A stretch of DNA of 52,947 bases, taken from contig SUVB01000045.1 of NCBI GenBank assembly GCA_015062205.1, forward strand, positions 5,001 through 57,947, given 5' to 3'. Position numbers and translations under genes: made by a program. The notes under the pieces were generated by a model. The model had not been told where the DNA came from and made no database searches. It saw only the letters and a program-made list of their open reading frames with translations. The DNA is from Desulfovibrio desulfuricans. GTDB lineage: Bacteria > Desulfobacterota > Desulfovibrionia > Desulfovibrionales > Desulfovibrionaceae. Below, piece by piece: positions 9,415-17,766 of this stretch. The stretch's first letter is position 1. Each line of letters begins with the position of its first letter.

Positions 9415-10815
9415 CTACCGCCGCACCCGCTCCAGCATCGCGTCCGGCGCGAGCCTGTGCAGGTGGCGCAGGCGCAGCAGATAGCACGCGCCGCTGAAAC
9501 CCAGCGCCACTATGTAGGAAATCCAGAAACCCGCCGCGCCCAGGGGGGCGGGCGTCAGCCAGTCGGTGCGCCCCAGCGCGTATCCCAGGGGCAGGCCCAG
9601 CACTCCGTAGCCCACAAGACATATGAGCGATATTACGCGCGTGTCATTGTGTCCGCGCAGAATGCCGATGCCTGTGCACTGCACCCCGTCCACGACTTCA
9701 TAGCAGGCCTGCAGCAGGAGCAGCTGCGCGGCCAGGGCCGCCACGGCGTCATCCGAGGTGTACAGGCCCGCAATCTGCCGGCGGAAAGCCACAATGCCCA
9801 CGGCCAGCAGCAGGGAGGCCCCTGCGCTCAGAAGCAGGGCCGTGCGCGCCACCTGCCGCGCCCGGGCCGCCTGCCGCGCCCCGAGGCAGAACCCCACGCG
9901 GATGGTGGCCGTCATGCCCAGCGCCAGCGGAATCATGAAGACCAGGGATGCGAAATTCATGGCGATCTGGTGTCCCGCCACGGTAATGACGCCCAACGGC
10001 GCCAGCAGAATGGCGCTCAGGGCGAAAAGGGCCACTTCCAGAAAGAGCGCCAGTGCGCCGGGCAGGCCGATGCGCAGGATGCGCAGCAGGAGTCCCGCGT
10101 CCAGCCGGGGGCCGTCCGTGCCCCGGATCAGGGGCGTCCAGAGCGCGCCAAGCCCCTGCCGCCGCAGGTCCCGGCGCACATACAGCCCCATGCCCAGAGC
10201 CATGATCCAGAAGCTCACGGCCGAGGCCCAGCCGCAGCCCACGGCCCCCAGTTCCGGAAAGCCCCACTTGCCGTAGATCAGCACATAGTTGCAGGGCACG
10301 TTGCAGGCGAGGCCCAGCAACCCCAGAAGCATGGCCGGGCGCGTGCGGGAGAAGCCTTCCGGAAAAGCGCGCAGGTTTACAAACAGCAGGAAGGCCGGCA
10401 CGCCCCACAAAAAAGCCCGCAGATAGCCCCCGGCCAGTTCCGCCAGACGCGGCTCAAGGCCAAGGGATTCCAGACAGAGGGATATGCCCTGAAAAAAGCC
10501 GCCCAGCAGAACGCTGATTCCCAATGTCAGCCAGAGCCCCTGACGCATCAGATGGGCCGCCCTGTCCGGGCGCCGCTCGCCCACGCTCTGGGCGCACAGG
10601 GGCGAGAGGGCGTGCAGGCAGCCTATGCCCAGTACAAAGGCGGGGCCCAGAATGGAGCCGGCCACAGCCACGGCGGCCATGTCCTCGGCATGGTACTGCC
10701 CGGTCATGGCCGTATCCGCGAAGTTCATGCCCGTCTGGGCAAGCTGCGCCACGAAGATGGGCAGGCCGACGGCATAGATGCGCCGGGCCTCGCTCCACGA
10801 AAAAAATTTTTGCAT
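9415..10815 (-). CDS. MATE family multidrug/sodium antiporter
   Basis: The 466-residue product has about twelve hydrophobic segments in two similar halves and the MATE N-terminal pattern (AVGLPIFVAQLAQTGMNFADTAMTG), like NorM and MdtK. These inner-membrane exporters expel cationic compounds in exchange for sodium ions or protons; the substrate cannot be told from sequence. It lies 90 bases downstream of mqnD on the same strand, so it may be expressed with the menaquinone gene, though no functional link is known. Confidence 0.93.
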   Translation of the reverse strand: MQKFFSWSEARRIYAVGLPIFVAQLAQTGMNFADTAMTGQYHAEDMAAVAVAGSILGPAFVLGIGCLHALSPLCAQSVGERRPDRAAHLMRQGLWLTLGISVLLGGFFQGISLCLESLGLEPRLAELAGGYLRAFLWGVPAFLLFVNLRAFPEGFSRTRPAMLLGLLGLACNVPCNYVLIYGKWGFPELGAVGCGWASAVSFWIMALGMGLYVRRDLRRQGLGALWTPLIRGTDGPRLDAGLLLRILRIGLPGALALFLEVALFALSAILLAPLGVITVAGHQIAMNFASLVFMIPLALGMTATIRVGFCLGARQAARARQVARTALLLSAGASLLLAVGIVAFRRQIAGLYTSDDAVAALAAQLLLLQACYEVVDGVQCTGIGILRGHNDTRVISLICLVGYGVLGLPLGYALGRTDWLTPAPLGAAGFWISYIVALGFSGACYLLRLRHLHRLAPDAMLERVRR

Positions 10816-10905
10816 GTTCTGCTCGCAGGCTGCCGCCGTCAGCGCGCCGGACGCCGCGTGGGGCGGCAGCGCGGAATGCGGCAGGTCGTCGGGCCGTCCG
10901 GCAGG

Positions 10906-11751
10906 TCAGCGCAGGAAGAGCCCCCCTTCCGGCAGGGGCGTCCCGGCCAGCTCTGCGGCGCGGCCCACCAGCGTTTCAATGGCCGCCCGGCCCGCCTGTC
11001 CGAGATCGAGGCTGAAATCGGTCACAAAGGTTTTGATGTGCGCGCGGGTGACATTTTCCTCCATCTCCTGCGCATGCTCGCGGATAAAGTCCCGCGAAGC
11101 CTCGGGGTGGGCGTTGGCGTGGGCCAGGCTGGCCGTGATGGCCCCCTGCATGCGCCGGGCCAGCGCCGCGGGCAGATCCCGTCGCACGGCGATGGCCCCC
11201 AGCGGCAGGGGCAGCCCGTATTCCGTCTCCCACCATTGGCCCAGGTCCAGCAGCTTCACCAGACCGAGCCGTTCATAGGTGAAGCGCCCCTCGTGGATGA
11301 CCAGGCCGATATCCGCCTCGCCCCGCGCCACGGCGGGCATGACGTCGCTGAAGAGCATCTCTCTGCGCGGCCCGTCAAAACCGCCGTGCAGGGTCAGCAG
11401 CAGATTGGCCGTGGTCATGAGGCCCGGCACGGCCACAACGGCGCGTCTGCAGTCCTCGGGATGCAGCGCCCTGCGCGCCACCACCAAGGGCCCACAGCCC
11501 CAGCCCAGCGCGGCCCCGGACGACAGCAGGGCATAGTCGCCCATGATGCGCGTCGTCGCGCCGACGGACATCTTGGTCACGTCCAGCCTGCACGCGCAGG
11601 CCAGGGAATTCAGTTCCTCCACATCGGCGATATGCGGCCTGAGGGGCGCGGGGGACGGCACGATGCCGTGCAGCAGGGCGTGGAAAATATAGGTGTCGTT
11701 GGGGCAGGGGGACAGGCCGAGGGACAGGGTCTGCGGAACGGCGACGGGCAT
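10906..11751 (-). CDS. mqnD: 1,4-dihydroxy-6-naphthoate synthase MqnD
   Basis: MqnD converts cyclic dehypoxanthinyl futalosine to 1,4-dihydroxy-6-naphthoate in the futalosine route to menaquinone. The 281-residue product shows the family signature LGLSPCPNDTYIFHAL at the N-terminus, DVTKMSVGA, a GPLVV segment and GLVIHEGRFTY. The ATG at 11751 has GAGGAAA a few bases upstream. The frame remains open far upstream, antisense to the fused mqnE-mqnC gene, but that part is a shadow. It is divergent from the fused gene across 84 bases. Confidence 0.95.
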   Translation of the reverse strand: MPVAVPQTLSLGLSPCPNDTYIFHALLHGIVPSPAPLRPHIADVEELNSLACACRLDVTKMSVGATTRIMGDYALLSSGAALGWGCGPLVVARRALHPEDCRRAVVAVPGLMTTANLLLTLHGGFDGPRREMLFSDVMPAVARGEADIGLVIHEGRFTYERLGLVKLLDLGQWWETEYGLPLPLGAIAVRRDLPAALARRMQGAITASLAHANAHPEASRDFIREHAQEMEENVTRAHIKTFVTDFSLDLGQAGRAAIETLVGRAAELAGTPLPEGGLFLR

Positions 11752-11764
11752 GGCTTTCCTCTCA

Positions 11765-11794
11765 TTGACAGCGCGCGGCGGCGGGGCGTACTCT
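11765..11794 (+). promoter_or_regulatory. Candidate promoter of mqnE-mqnC-mqnA
   Basis: A perfect TTGACA (11765-11770) is followed after 18 bases by TACTCT (11789-11794), in the 84-base gap between mqnD and the fused gene. It lies 42 bases before the start codon. Confidence 0.5.
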
Positions 11795-11835
11795 GCGGGC
11801 GGCCGTCCGGCCTGCAACCCGCACAGGAATCCGAC

Positions 11836-14109
11836 ATGTTGGACAACGCATACTACGCCGCACTGGGGCTTTCGTCCATCCGTGAAAAGGTGCTCGCCGG
11901 CGAGCGGCTCACGCCCGAGGACGGGCTGGCGCTCTTCCGCTGCCCCGACATCACGGCCGTGGGCGCGCTGGCCCTGCACGACCGCTGCCGCCGCCACGGG
12001 CACAGGGCCTTCTACGTGGTCAACCGGCAGATCAACTATACCAATGTCTGCGTCAACGGCTGCACCTTCTGCGCCTTCCGACGCGACAGGGAAGACGAAC
12101 CCGGGGCCTTTGCCCTGAGCATCGACGACGTGCTGGCCCGCCTGCGCGAAGCCGACGCCGCCTCCCTGCATCTGGACGAACTGCACATTGTGGGCGGCTG
12201 CCACCCTACGCGGCCGCTGGCCTGGTTTGAAGAACTGCTCCGCGCCGTGCGCGCCTGCAAGCCGGATCTGCCGCTCAAGGCCTTCACGCCGGTGGAGATC
12301 GCCCACTTCGCGCAGCTGGAGGGCATTTCCACCCTGGAAGTGCTGCGGCGTCTCAAGGCGGCCGGGCTCGTGATGATGCCCGGCGGCGGCGCGGAAATTT
12401 TCGACGAGCGGCTGCGGCGCGAAATCTGCCCGCACAAGGCCGATGCCGCCGCCTGGCTGCGCATTTCGGGCGAGGCGCACAGCCTGGGCATCGTGACCAA
12501 CTGCACCATGCTCTTCGGCCATCTGGAAACGTGCGAGCAGCGCATCGACCACCTCTGCCGCCTGCGCGCGCAGCAGGACAAAAGCGGCGGCTTCACCTGC
12601 TTCATCCCCCTGCCCTTCCTGACGGAAAACAGCCGCCTCAAGCTCCCGGACGAAAACATCGGCCCGCAGCGCGGTCTGGACCAGCTGCGCACCATTGCCG
12701 TCTCCCGCCTCATGCTTGACAACATCCCGCATATCAAGGCCTACTGGATCATGCTGGGGCACAAGCTGGCCCCCACGGCCCTGTGGTACGGCGCGGACGA
12801 CCTGGACGGCACCATCCTTGAGGAGCGCATCGGGCACATGGCGGGCGCGGGCTCGGCCCAGGGCATGACCATAACGGAACTGGAGCACGTCATCCGCAAA
12901 TCCGGCTTCACGCCCGTGCGCCGCAACGCCACTTTCAAGACGCTGGAGCGCGGGAAGGGCGACGACGCCGAAGAGCGGACCGCCTTCGCGCCCTTTGCCC
13001 CGGCACACAGCGCTTTCGCCGGCCCCGCCGACGCGGCGCTGGACCGCGCCGTGGACATGGCCTCCAAGGGCCACCGCCTCGACCGCGACGCCGCCGAAGC
13101 GCTCTACTACAGGGCCGATCTGCACACGCTGGCGCGTCTGGCCCACGCCATGCGCCTGCGCCTGCACCCCGACCCCGTGGTCACCTATGTGGGCGACCGC
13201 AACATCAACTATTCCAATATCTGCGTGTGCGGCTGCCGCTTCTGCGCCTTCTTCCGCGCGCCGGGCGAGGAAGGGGGCTACGTCATCAGCCGCGAGGAAA
13301 TGGCGCGGAAAATCGACGAGACCCTGGCCCTGGGCGGCACGCAGGTGCTGCTGCAGGGCGGGCACCACCCGGACCTGCCCCTGGAATGGTACGAGGATCT
13401 GCTGCGCTGGATGCGCGCCACATGGCCCGCGCTGCACATCCACGCCTTTTCCCCGCCGGAAATCTTCTTCTGGTCCAAAAAGTTCGGCCTGCCCGTGGCC
13501 GAGGTGCTGCGCCGTCTCAGGGAGGCCGGGTTGCATTCCGTACCCGGCGGCGGCGCGGAGATTCTTGAGACAAGCGTGCGCGCGCGGGTTTCACCCAACA
13601 AGTGCACGGCCGAGGAATGGCTCAACGTCATGGAGGAAGCCCACAAACTGGGCATGCGCACCACCGCCACCATGATGTTCGGCCATGAGGAGGAGCCGCG
13701 CCACCGGCTGGACCACCTCTTTGCCGTGCGCGGCGTACAGGACCGCACTCACGGCTTCACGGCCTTCATCCCCTGGACCTTCCAGCCCGCGCACACGCGC
13801 ATCCATGCGGCTCCGCTGCCCGCCCCGGCCTATCTGCGCCTTCTCGCCGTGGCCCGCCTTACGCTGGACAATGTGCCCAACATCCAGGCCTCGTGGGTGA
13901 CCATGGGGCCGCAGGTGGCGCAGCTGGCCCTGTTCTACGGGGCCAATGACTTCGGCTCCCTGATGATTGAGGAGAACGTGGTGGCCGCCGCCGGGGTGTC
14001 CTTCCGCATGAGCCGGCGGGACATCCACAAGGTCATCCGCGCGGCGGGCTTCACGCCGGTGCAGCGCACCATGGACTACCGCCCCGTGGACCCGCAGCCG
14101 GAAGCATAG
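11836..14109 (+). CDS. MqnE-MqnC fusion: aminofutalosine synthase plus cyclic dehypoxanthinyl futalosine synthase
   Basis: One uninterrupted frame of 757 residues holds two radical SAM enzymes. Residues 1 to about 370 match MqnE, with cluster motif CVNGCTFC (Cys72, 76, 79), HIVGGCHP and GGGAEIF. Residues from about 395 match MqnC, with CVCGCRFC (Cys463, 467, 470), LQGGHHPDLPLEWY and HAFSPPEI. The joining segment (about 372-400) is charged and alanine-rich. MqnE joins a chorismate-derived enol ether to SAM to give aminofutalosine; MqnC cyclises dehypoxanthinyl futalosine later in the path. They are usually separate proteins. A separate start inside, such as the ATG at 13057, cannot be excluded. 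AGGA lies eight bases before the ATG at 11836. Confidence 0.9.
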   Translation: MLDNAYYAALGLSSIREKVLAGERLTPEDGLALFRCPDITAVGALALHDRCRRHGHRAFYVVNRQINYTNVCVNGCTFCAFRRDREDEPGAFALSIDDVLARLREADAASLHLDELHIVGGCHPTRPLAWFEELLRAVRACKPDLPLKAFTPVEIAHFAQLEGISTLEVLRRLKAAGLVMMPGGGAEIFDERLRREICPHKADAAAWLRISGEAHSLGIVTNCTMLFGHLETCEQRIDHLCRLRAQQDKSGGFTCFIPLPFLTENSRLKLPDENIGPQRGLDQLRTIAVSRLMLDNIPHIKAYWIMLGHKLAPTALWYGADDLDGTILEERIGHMAGAGSAQGMTITELEHVIRKSGFTPVRRNATFKTLERGKGDDAEERTAFAPFAPAHSAFAGPADAALDRAVDMASKGHRLDRDAAEALYYRADLHTLARLAHAMRLRLHPDPVVTYVGDRNINYSNICVCGCRFCAFFRAPGEEGGYVISREEMARKIDETLALGGTQVLLQGGHHPDLPLEWYEDLLRWMRATWPALHIHAFSPPEIFFWSKKFGLPVAEVLRRLREAGLHSVPGGGAEILETSVRARVSPNKCTAEEWLNVMEEAHKLGMRTTATMMFGHEEEPRHRLDHLFAVRGVQDRTHGFTAFIPWTFQPAHTRIHAAPLPAPAYLRLLAVARLTLDNVPNIQASWVTMGPQVAQLALFYGANDFGSLMIEENVVAAAGVSFRMSRRDIHKVIRAAGFTPVQRTMDYRPVDPQPEA

Positions 14110-14134
14110 CGAGCAACGCGAGGAGGACGCCGCC

Positions 14135-14980
14135 GTGACCGATTCCCGCCCCGAAACCCTGCGCATGGGCCGCATCAGCTATCTCAATGTGCTGCCCATC
14201 TACCACCCGCTGGAAGCGGGCATTCTGCCGCACGACTACGAACTGGTTTCCGGCCCGCCCGCCCTGCTCAACACCATGATGGCGCGCGGGGAACTGCACG
14301 TCTCCTCCTGCTCCTGCTTTGAGTACGCCTGCCGCCCGGAACGCTACCAGCTGGTGGAGGATCTCTCCATCGGCTCGCACGGCCCGGTGATGAGCGTGCT
14401 GCTGCTCTCCAGGCTGCCGGTGGAGGAACTGGGGGGGCGGCAGATCCTCATCAGCGGCGAATCGCACACCTCCGTGGCCCTGCTGCGCCTGCTCATGCGC
14501 GAACGCTACCGTCTGGACGTGAGCTATGCCACAGGCCCGGTCACGCCCGCCCTGCGCGGCCCCAACCCGCCCGTGGCCTTTCTGGCCATCGGCGACGAAG
14601 CCCTGCGCCTGCGCCGCCATCAGGAATACCCCTACTGTGTGGACATGGCCGAGGCCTGGCGTGACTGGACGGGCCTGCCCTTCATTTTCGGCCTCTGGGT
14701 GGTCAGTCGGCAGGCCGTCGCGGCAGGCCTTTTCCATGAAGACCCCGGGGCACTGCTGCGACGCGGGCGGGACTGGGGCCTCGCCCACATGGACGTGATC
14801 CTCGACCTCACAGCCTACGGCTGCCCCCTTTCGCGCGAGGAGCTGGCCTTCTACTACACCCGCGGCCTGACCTACCGCCTGGGAGAGGAGGAACTGCGCG
14901 GTCTCTCCCTCTTTTACGAAAAACTGGCCGCCGCACGCATGATACCCGCCGCGCCGGGGCTGGATTTCTTCTCGCTGTAG
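14135..14980 (+). CDS. mqnA: Chorismate dehydratase MqnA
   Basis: MqnA removes water from chorismate to give 3-enolpyruvylbenzoate, the first committed step of the futalosine path and the substrate for the MqnE half of the preceding gene. The 281-residue product has the family pattern MGRISYLNVLPIYHPL, a HVSSCSCFEYA-type segment and GLPFIFGLWV. A GTG start at 14135 is supported by GAGGAGG seven bases upstream. It follows the fused gene by 25 bases in one operon. The hydrolase step between MqnE and MqnC (MqnB or an equivalent) is not encoded here. Confidence 0.94.
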   Translation: MTDSRPETLRMGRISYLNVLPIYHPLEAGILPHDYELVSGPPALLNTMMARGELHVSSCSCFEYACRPERYQLVEDLSIGSHGPVMSVLLLSRLPVEELGGRQILISGESHTSVALLRLLMRERYRLDVSYATGPVTPALRGPNPPVAFLAIGDEALRLRRHQEYPYCVDMAEAWRDWTGLPFIFGLWVVSRQAVAAGLFHEDPGALLRRGRDWGLAHMDVILDLTAYGCPLSREELAFYYTRGLTYRLGEEELRGLSLFYEKLAAARMIPAAPGLDFFSL

Positions 14981-15000
14981 CCGCAGAAACGACACGCCGC

Positions 15001-15042
15001 AACCAGCAAAAGCCTGCCCCGACGGACAGGCTTTTGCTGGTT
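15001..15042. terminator. Bidirectional terminator between mqnA and lipoprotein gene
   Basis: A 16-base perfect inverted repeat (15001-15016 with 15027-15042) separates two convergent genes. Its inner GCCTG/CAGGC stem is flanked by AAAA on one side and TTTT on the other, so it can act as an intrinsic terminator in both directions. Confidence 0.8.
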
Positions 15043-15103
15043 GCGGGCTCCCTGCATCCGGCTGCTCACCGGCGGGGGAACGACGGTTCCGCTGCGGCCC
15101 GCG

Positions 15104-15937
15104 CTACTTCATGGCCCCGAGAATGGCCCCGGCGGACACCGACGACAGCGGTTTGCCGTCCACAATGACGGCGGGCAGCTTCACGCCGAAGTATTCCGCA
15201 ATCTGTTCGGCCTGATAGAGGTTCACGTTGCCCGCGTCGTAGCAGTATTTCGTCACGGCCAGTTCCTGACCGGCGGGCACGGGGGGCCGCAAATGCGACA
15301 TCATGTAGGTGTAGTGGATGGGGAATTCCCCTTCCTTGGCCACGGAGTCATACTCGTTGTTGAAACGTTTGGAACGCCCCTGCGCCGCCTTGGCCCTGTT
15401 CCAGGCCGAAAGGGCGTAGGTCATGTACTCCATGGCCTGCCCTGGGCGCGAATAGGAAATCCAGATGCCCAGGCCCATGAGATCGGTGCCGTAATATTCC
15501 CGGCTGTTGGCAAACACGGCCACCTTGGCCTGCTGCGGCGGCAGGGAACGGGCCGCCTCGGCCACGGCCTTCCAGACCTTTTCGCTCTGCGGCGCGGCAA
15601 AGTCGAGCAGCACAAGCACCTCATGCGGGGCCGTGGGATTGCCGAAAAACACGGGATAAACCTCCCGCTTCCACTGCGGCCTGTGCGCAGCCTCGCCGGC
15701 AATGCTGACCACATGACCGCCCATTGCGTCCAGCATGGCCTGGCCTTCTGAACTGGGAGCGCGCAGATTGGGCAGACGCTCATTCATGAAGGGATTGAAG
15801 ATATTGGCCTTGCCCCCGACACCGGCAGAAAGGTTTGCGCCCCCCCCAGGGGCGGCGGACGCCTTCTCCGTCTTCGCGGCCCCGCAGCCGCCCAGCGCCA
15901 GACCGGAAATCAGTATCGCCGTCAACAGTCCTCGCAT
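15104..15937 (-). CDS. Putative lipoprotein with thioredoxin-like fold, no CxxC
   Basis: The 277-residue product starts with a lipoprotein signal and lipobox (LALGGC, Cys18), so it should be anchored in a membrane and face the periplasm. Residues from about 90 resemble a DsbA/thioredoxin-like protein: a hydrophobic strand (EVLVLLDFAAPQSEKVWKAV) sits where the active CxxC helix would be, and a late KLPAVIVDGK segment looks like the cis-proline loop. The redox CxxC motif is missing; AAPQ occupies its place, so it is unlikely to be an oxidoreductase. A single cysteine remains near residue 233. It lies ten bases after cbiK on the same strand. Confidence 0.72.
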   Translation of the reverse strand: MRGLLTAILISGLALGGCGAAKTEKASAAPGGGANLSAGVGGKANIFNPFMNERLPNLRAPSSEGQAMLDAMGGHVVSIAGEAAHRPQWKREVYPVFFGNPTAPHEVLVLLDFAAPQSEKVWKAVAEAARSLPPQQAKVAVFANSREYYGTDLMGLGIWISYSRPGQAMEYMTYALSAWNRAKAAQGRSKRFNNEYDSVAKEGEFPIHYTYMMSHLRPPVPAGQELAVTKYCYDAGNVNLYQAEQIAEYFGVKLPAVIVDGKPLSSVSAGAILGAMK

Positions 15938-15946
15938 TGCTTCACC

Positions 15947-16732
15947 TCATTCCCCTGCAGCAGACAGGGCTTGCACGGCACCGTCCAGATGCCGCAACCA
16001 GATTTCCGCCACACCGGCGTATTCCGCCGTCCCCACAAGCACAGGCAGGCACTGACGCCCCGTACGTTCGATGCGGCCGCGCCAGCTTTGTTCCCCTGCG
16101 CCCGCCATATCCTCCAGCGTATGCCGCCCCACCACCGAGAGCAGCGGCGCAAGCCAGACCCGGCGGGAGCCGAGCGCCGGCAGGATATGCTCAAGCCGCA
16201 CGGCCCCGCTCATGGTGCCCACATGCACGCGGGGGTCCAGTTCCCGGACGGCCGAGGCCAGATCCGCATACCGCGAAATCGCGTCGTGCCGCGTGCCGTG
16301 CCCCATGAAAACCACATCCTCCCCGGGATCGCGATCCGCAGGCAGATGCCGCACCAGGGCCGCCGCCGCCGCGCGGATGTCGGCGGGCGCATGCAGCAGG
16401 GGCGCGCCCACGCTGCAGCGCAACCCGCCCTGTTCGGCGGCATCCTGCACTGCGGCGCGCACGGCCCCGTGCTCCTGCCCGGCAATGGTCTGCAAGGGCT
16501 GCACGGCCACCGCGTCAAAACGCTCCAGCGCCAGCCGCAGCACCGCCTTGAACACGGAATCGCTCTTCTGGCGCGCACGGGCCATGCGTTCCCGCAGCAG
16601 CAGCGAGGTATAGGCCCAGCGCACGGGCGTCCCCGGCCAGCGCTGCCGCGCCCGAGCGTCAAAGCCGCGCAGGGCGTGCCGCCCCTGGACGCTGCCTATG
16701 CCGTAGGCCACCAGAAGGATCGCGCTTTTCAT
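15947..16732 (-). CDS. cbiK: Sirohydrochlorin cobaltochelatase CbiK
   Basis: CbiK inserts cobalt (or iron) into sirohydrochlorin in the anaerobic cobalamin and haem paths of this group. The 261-residue product matches the family length. Candidate metal-binding histidines are His145 in FMGHGTRH and His204 in VVGRHTLED, agreeing with the two known ligands of the Salmonella enzyme. There is no signal peptide from the ATG at 16732, so this is a cytoplasmic form; Desulfovibrio can also carry a periplasmic form. The ribosome site is weak. cobT lies 16 kb away. Confidence 0.9.
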   Translation of the reverse strand: MKSAILLVAYGIGSVQGRHALRGFDARARQRWPGTPVRWAYTSLLLRERMARARQKSDSVFKAVLRLALERFDAVAVQPLQTIAGQEHGAVRAAVQDAAEQGGLRCSVGAPLLHAPADIRAAAAALVRHLPADRDPGEDVVFMGHGTRHDAISRYADLASAVRELDPRVHVGTMSGAVRLEHILPALGSRRVWLAPLLSVVGRHTLEDMAGAGEQSWRGRIERTGRQCLPVLVGTAEYAGVAEIWLRHLDGAVQALSAAGE

Positions 16733-16804
16733 GGGCCAAATTTGTACGTCACTTGCGCCGCAGAGGCAAGGCGCGCGGCGACGGGGATTCCGTCTGCCGT
16801 CGTA

Positions 16805-16834
16805 TTGACCCCTGCCCGCATGCGGGGCTACACT
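16805..16834 (+). promoter_or_regulatory. Promoter of the rfbD-like gene
   Basis: TTGACC (16805-16810) is followed after 18 bases by TACACT (16829-16834), 50 bases before the start codon at 16885. It lies in the gap between divergent cbiK and this gene. Confidence 0.6.
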
Positions 16835-16884
16835 GTGCAGGCTGCGGCCTACCCGCGCGATGTGGGCCCGAGTGCGGAGGATAT

Positions 16885-17766
16885 ATGGCAAAAGCGCTGG
16901 TTCTGGGGGGGGCTACGGGCCTCCTTGGACAGGCTTTGACGCGGACGCTCGCCGGCCGCGGCTGGGAAGTCGCCACCCTCGGGCGGAACGACGGCAATCT
17001 GCTGGAACCCGGCTTCCTGCAGGCCGCTCTCGACGCATCCCACCCCGACGTCATTTTCAACGCCGTGGCCTGGACCGCCGTGGACGACGCCGAAGACCAC
17101 CCGGATGAAGCAGGGCTGCTCAATCGCGCCCTGCCGGATTCCCTGGCGCGGGCCGTGGCGGCGCGCACGGGCTTTCTCATGCATTTCAGCACGGATTTCG
17201 TCTTTGGCGAAGGCGGGGACACGCCCCGCAGGGAAGAGGACGAACCGCAGCCGACCTCAATCTATGCCCGCACCAAGCTCGAAGGCGAACAGGCCGTGAC
17301 GGCCGCCCTGCCGGACCGTTCCTGCATTGTGCGCACAGCCTGGCTGTTCGGCCCCGGGCGCAAAAATTTTGTGGACACCATCATCGCGGCCTGCCGGAGG
17401 CGTGACGCCATCCGCGTGGTGCACGACCAGGTAGGCTCCCCCACCTGCACGCTGGACCTCGCCCAGTGGTGCGCTGTTCTGGCAGAAAAACGCGCCGCGG
17501 GCGTCTGGCATGCCGTCAACAGCGGTCAGGCCTCCTGGTGCGAACTGGCCTGCGAGGCCGTGGCTCTGGCCGGGGCGTCGTGCCGGGTTGAACCCATTGA
17601 GTCCTCGGAGTGGCCGCAAAAGGCCAGACGGCCCGCCTTTTCCGTGCTGGCCAACAGCAAGCTGGCGGCGCTGCTGGGCAAGCCGCCGCGCCCGTGGCCG
17701 CAGGCCCTGCGCGAATATATTTTCAGCTCGTACGTGCCCGCCGGCCGCACGGAGGGGACGTGCTGA
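16885..17766 (+). CDS. rfbD: dTDP-4-dehydrorhamnose reductase family protein
   Basis: This 293-residue short-chain reductase matches RfbD/RmlD, which reduces dTDP-4-dehydro-L-rhamnose in the last step to dTDP-L-rhamnose. The Rossmann motif GATGLLGQAL is at residues 9-18, the STDFVF strand follows, and the catalytic tyrosine-lysine pair appears in YARTKLEGE. The ATG at 16885 has GGAGG four to five bases upstream; the longer frame from 16753 has no such site. The other rhamnose genes (rmlA, B, C) are not next to it, so its exact sugar is uncertain; the CDP-hexose genes at 41485-45026 are possible partners. Its end overlaps the next gene. Confidence 0.85.
   Translation: MAKALVLGGATGLLGQALTRTLAGRGWEVATLGRNDGNLLEPGFLQAALDASHPDVIFNAVAWTAVDDAEDHPDEAGLLNRALPDSLARAVAARTGFLMHFSTDFVFGEGGDTPRREEDEPQPTSIYARTKLEGEQAVTAALPDRSCIVRTAWLFGPGRKNFVDTIIAACRRRDAIRVVHDQVGSPTCTLDLAQWCAVLAEKRAAGVWHAVNSGQASWCELACEAVALAGASCRVEPIESSEWPQKARRPAFSVLANSKLAALLGKPPRPWPQALREYIFSSYVPAGRTEGTC

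Noticed and set aside
9457..11835. The long plus-strand open frame ahead of the mqnE-mqnC fusion, antisense to the MATE and mqnD genes.
   Set aside because: It is a G+C-rich shadow frame; the real genes on the minus strand have clear families. The fusion begins at the ATG at 11836.
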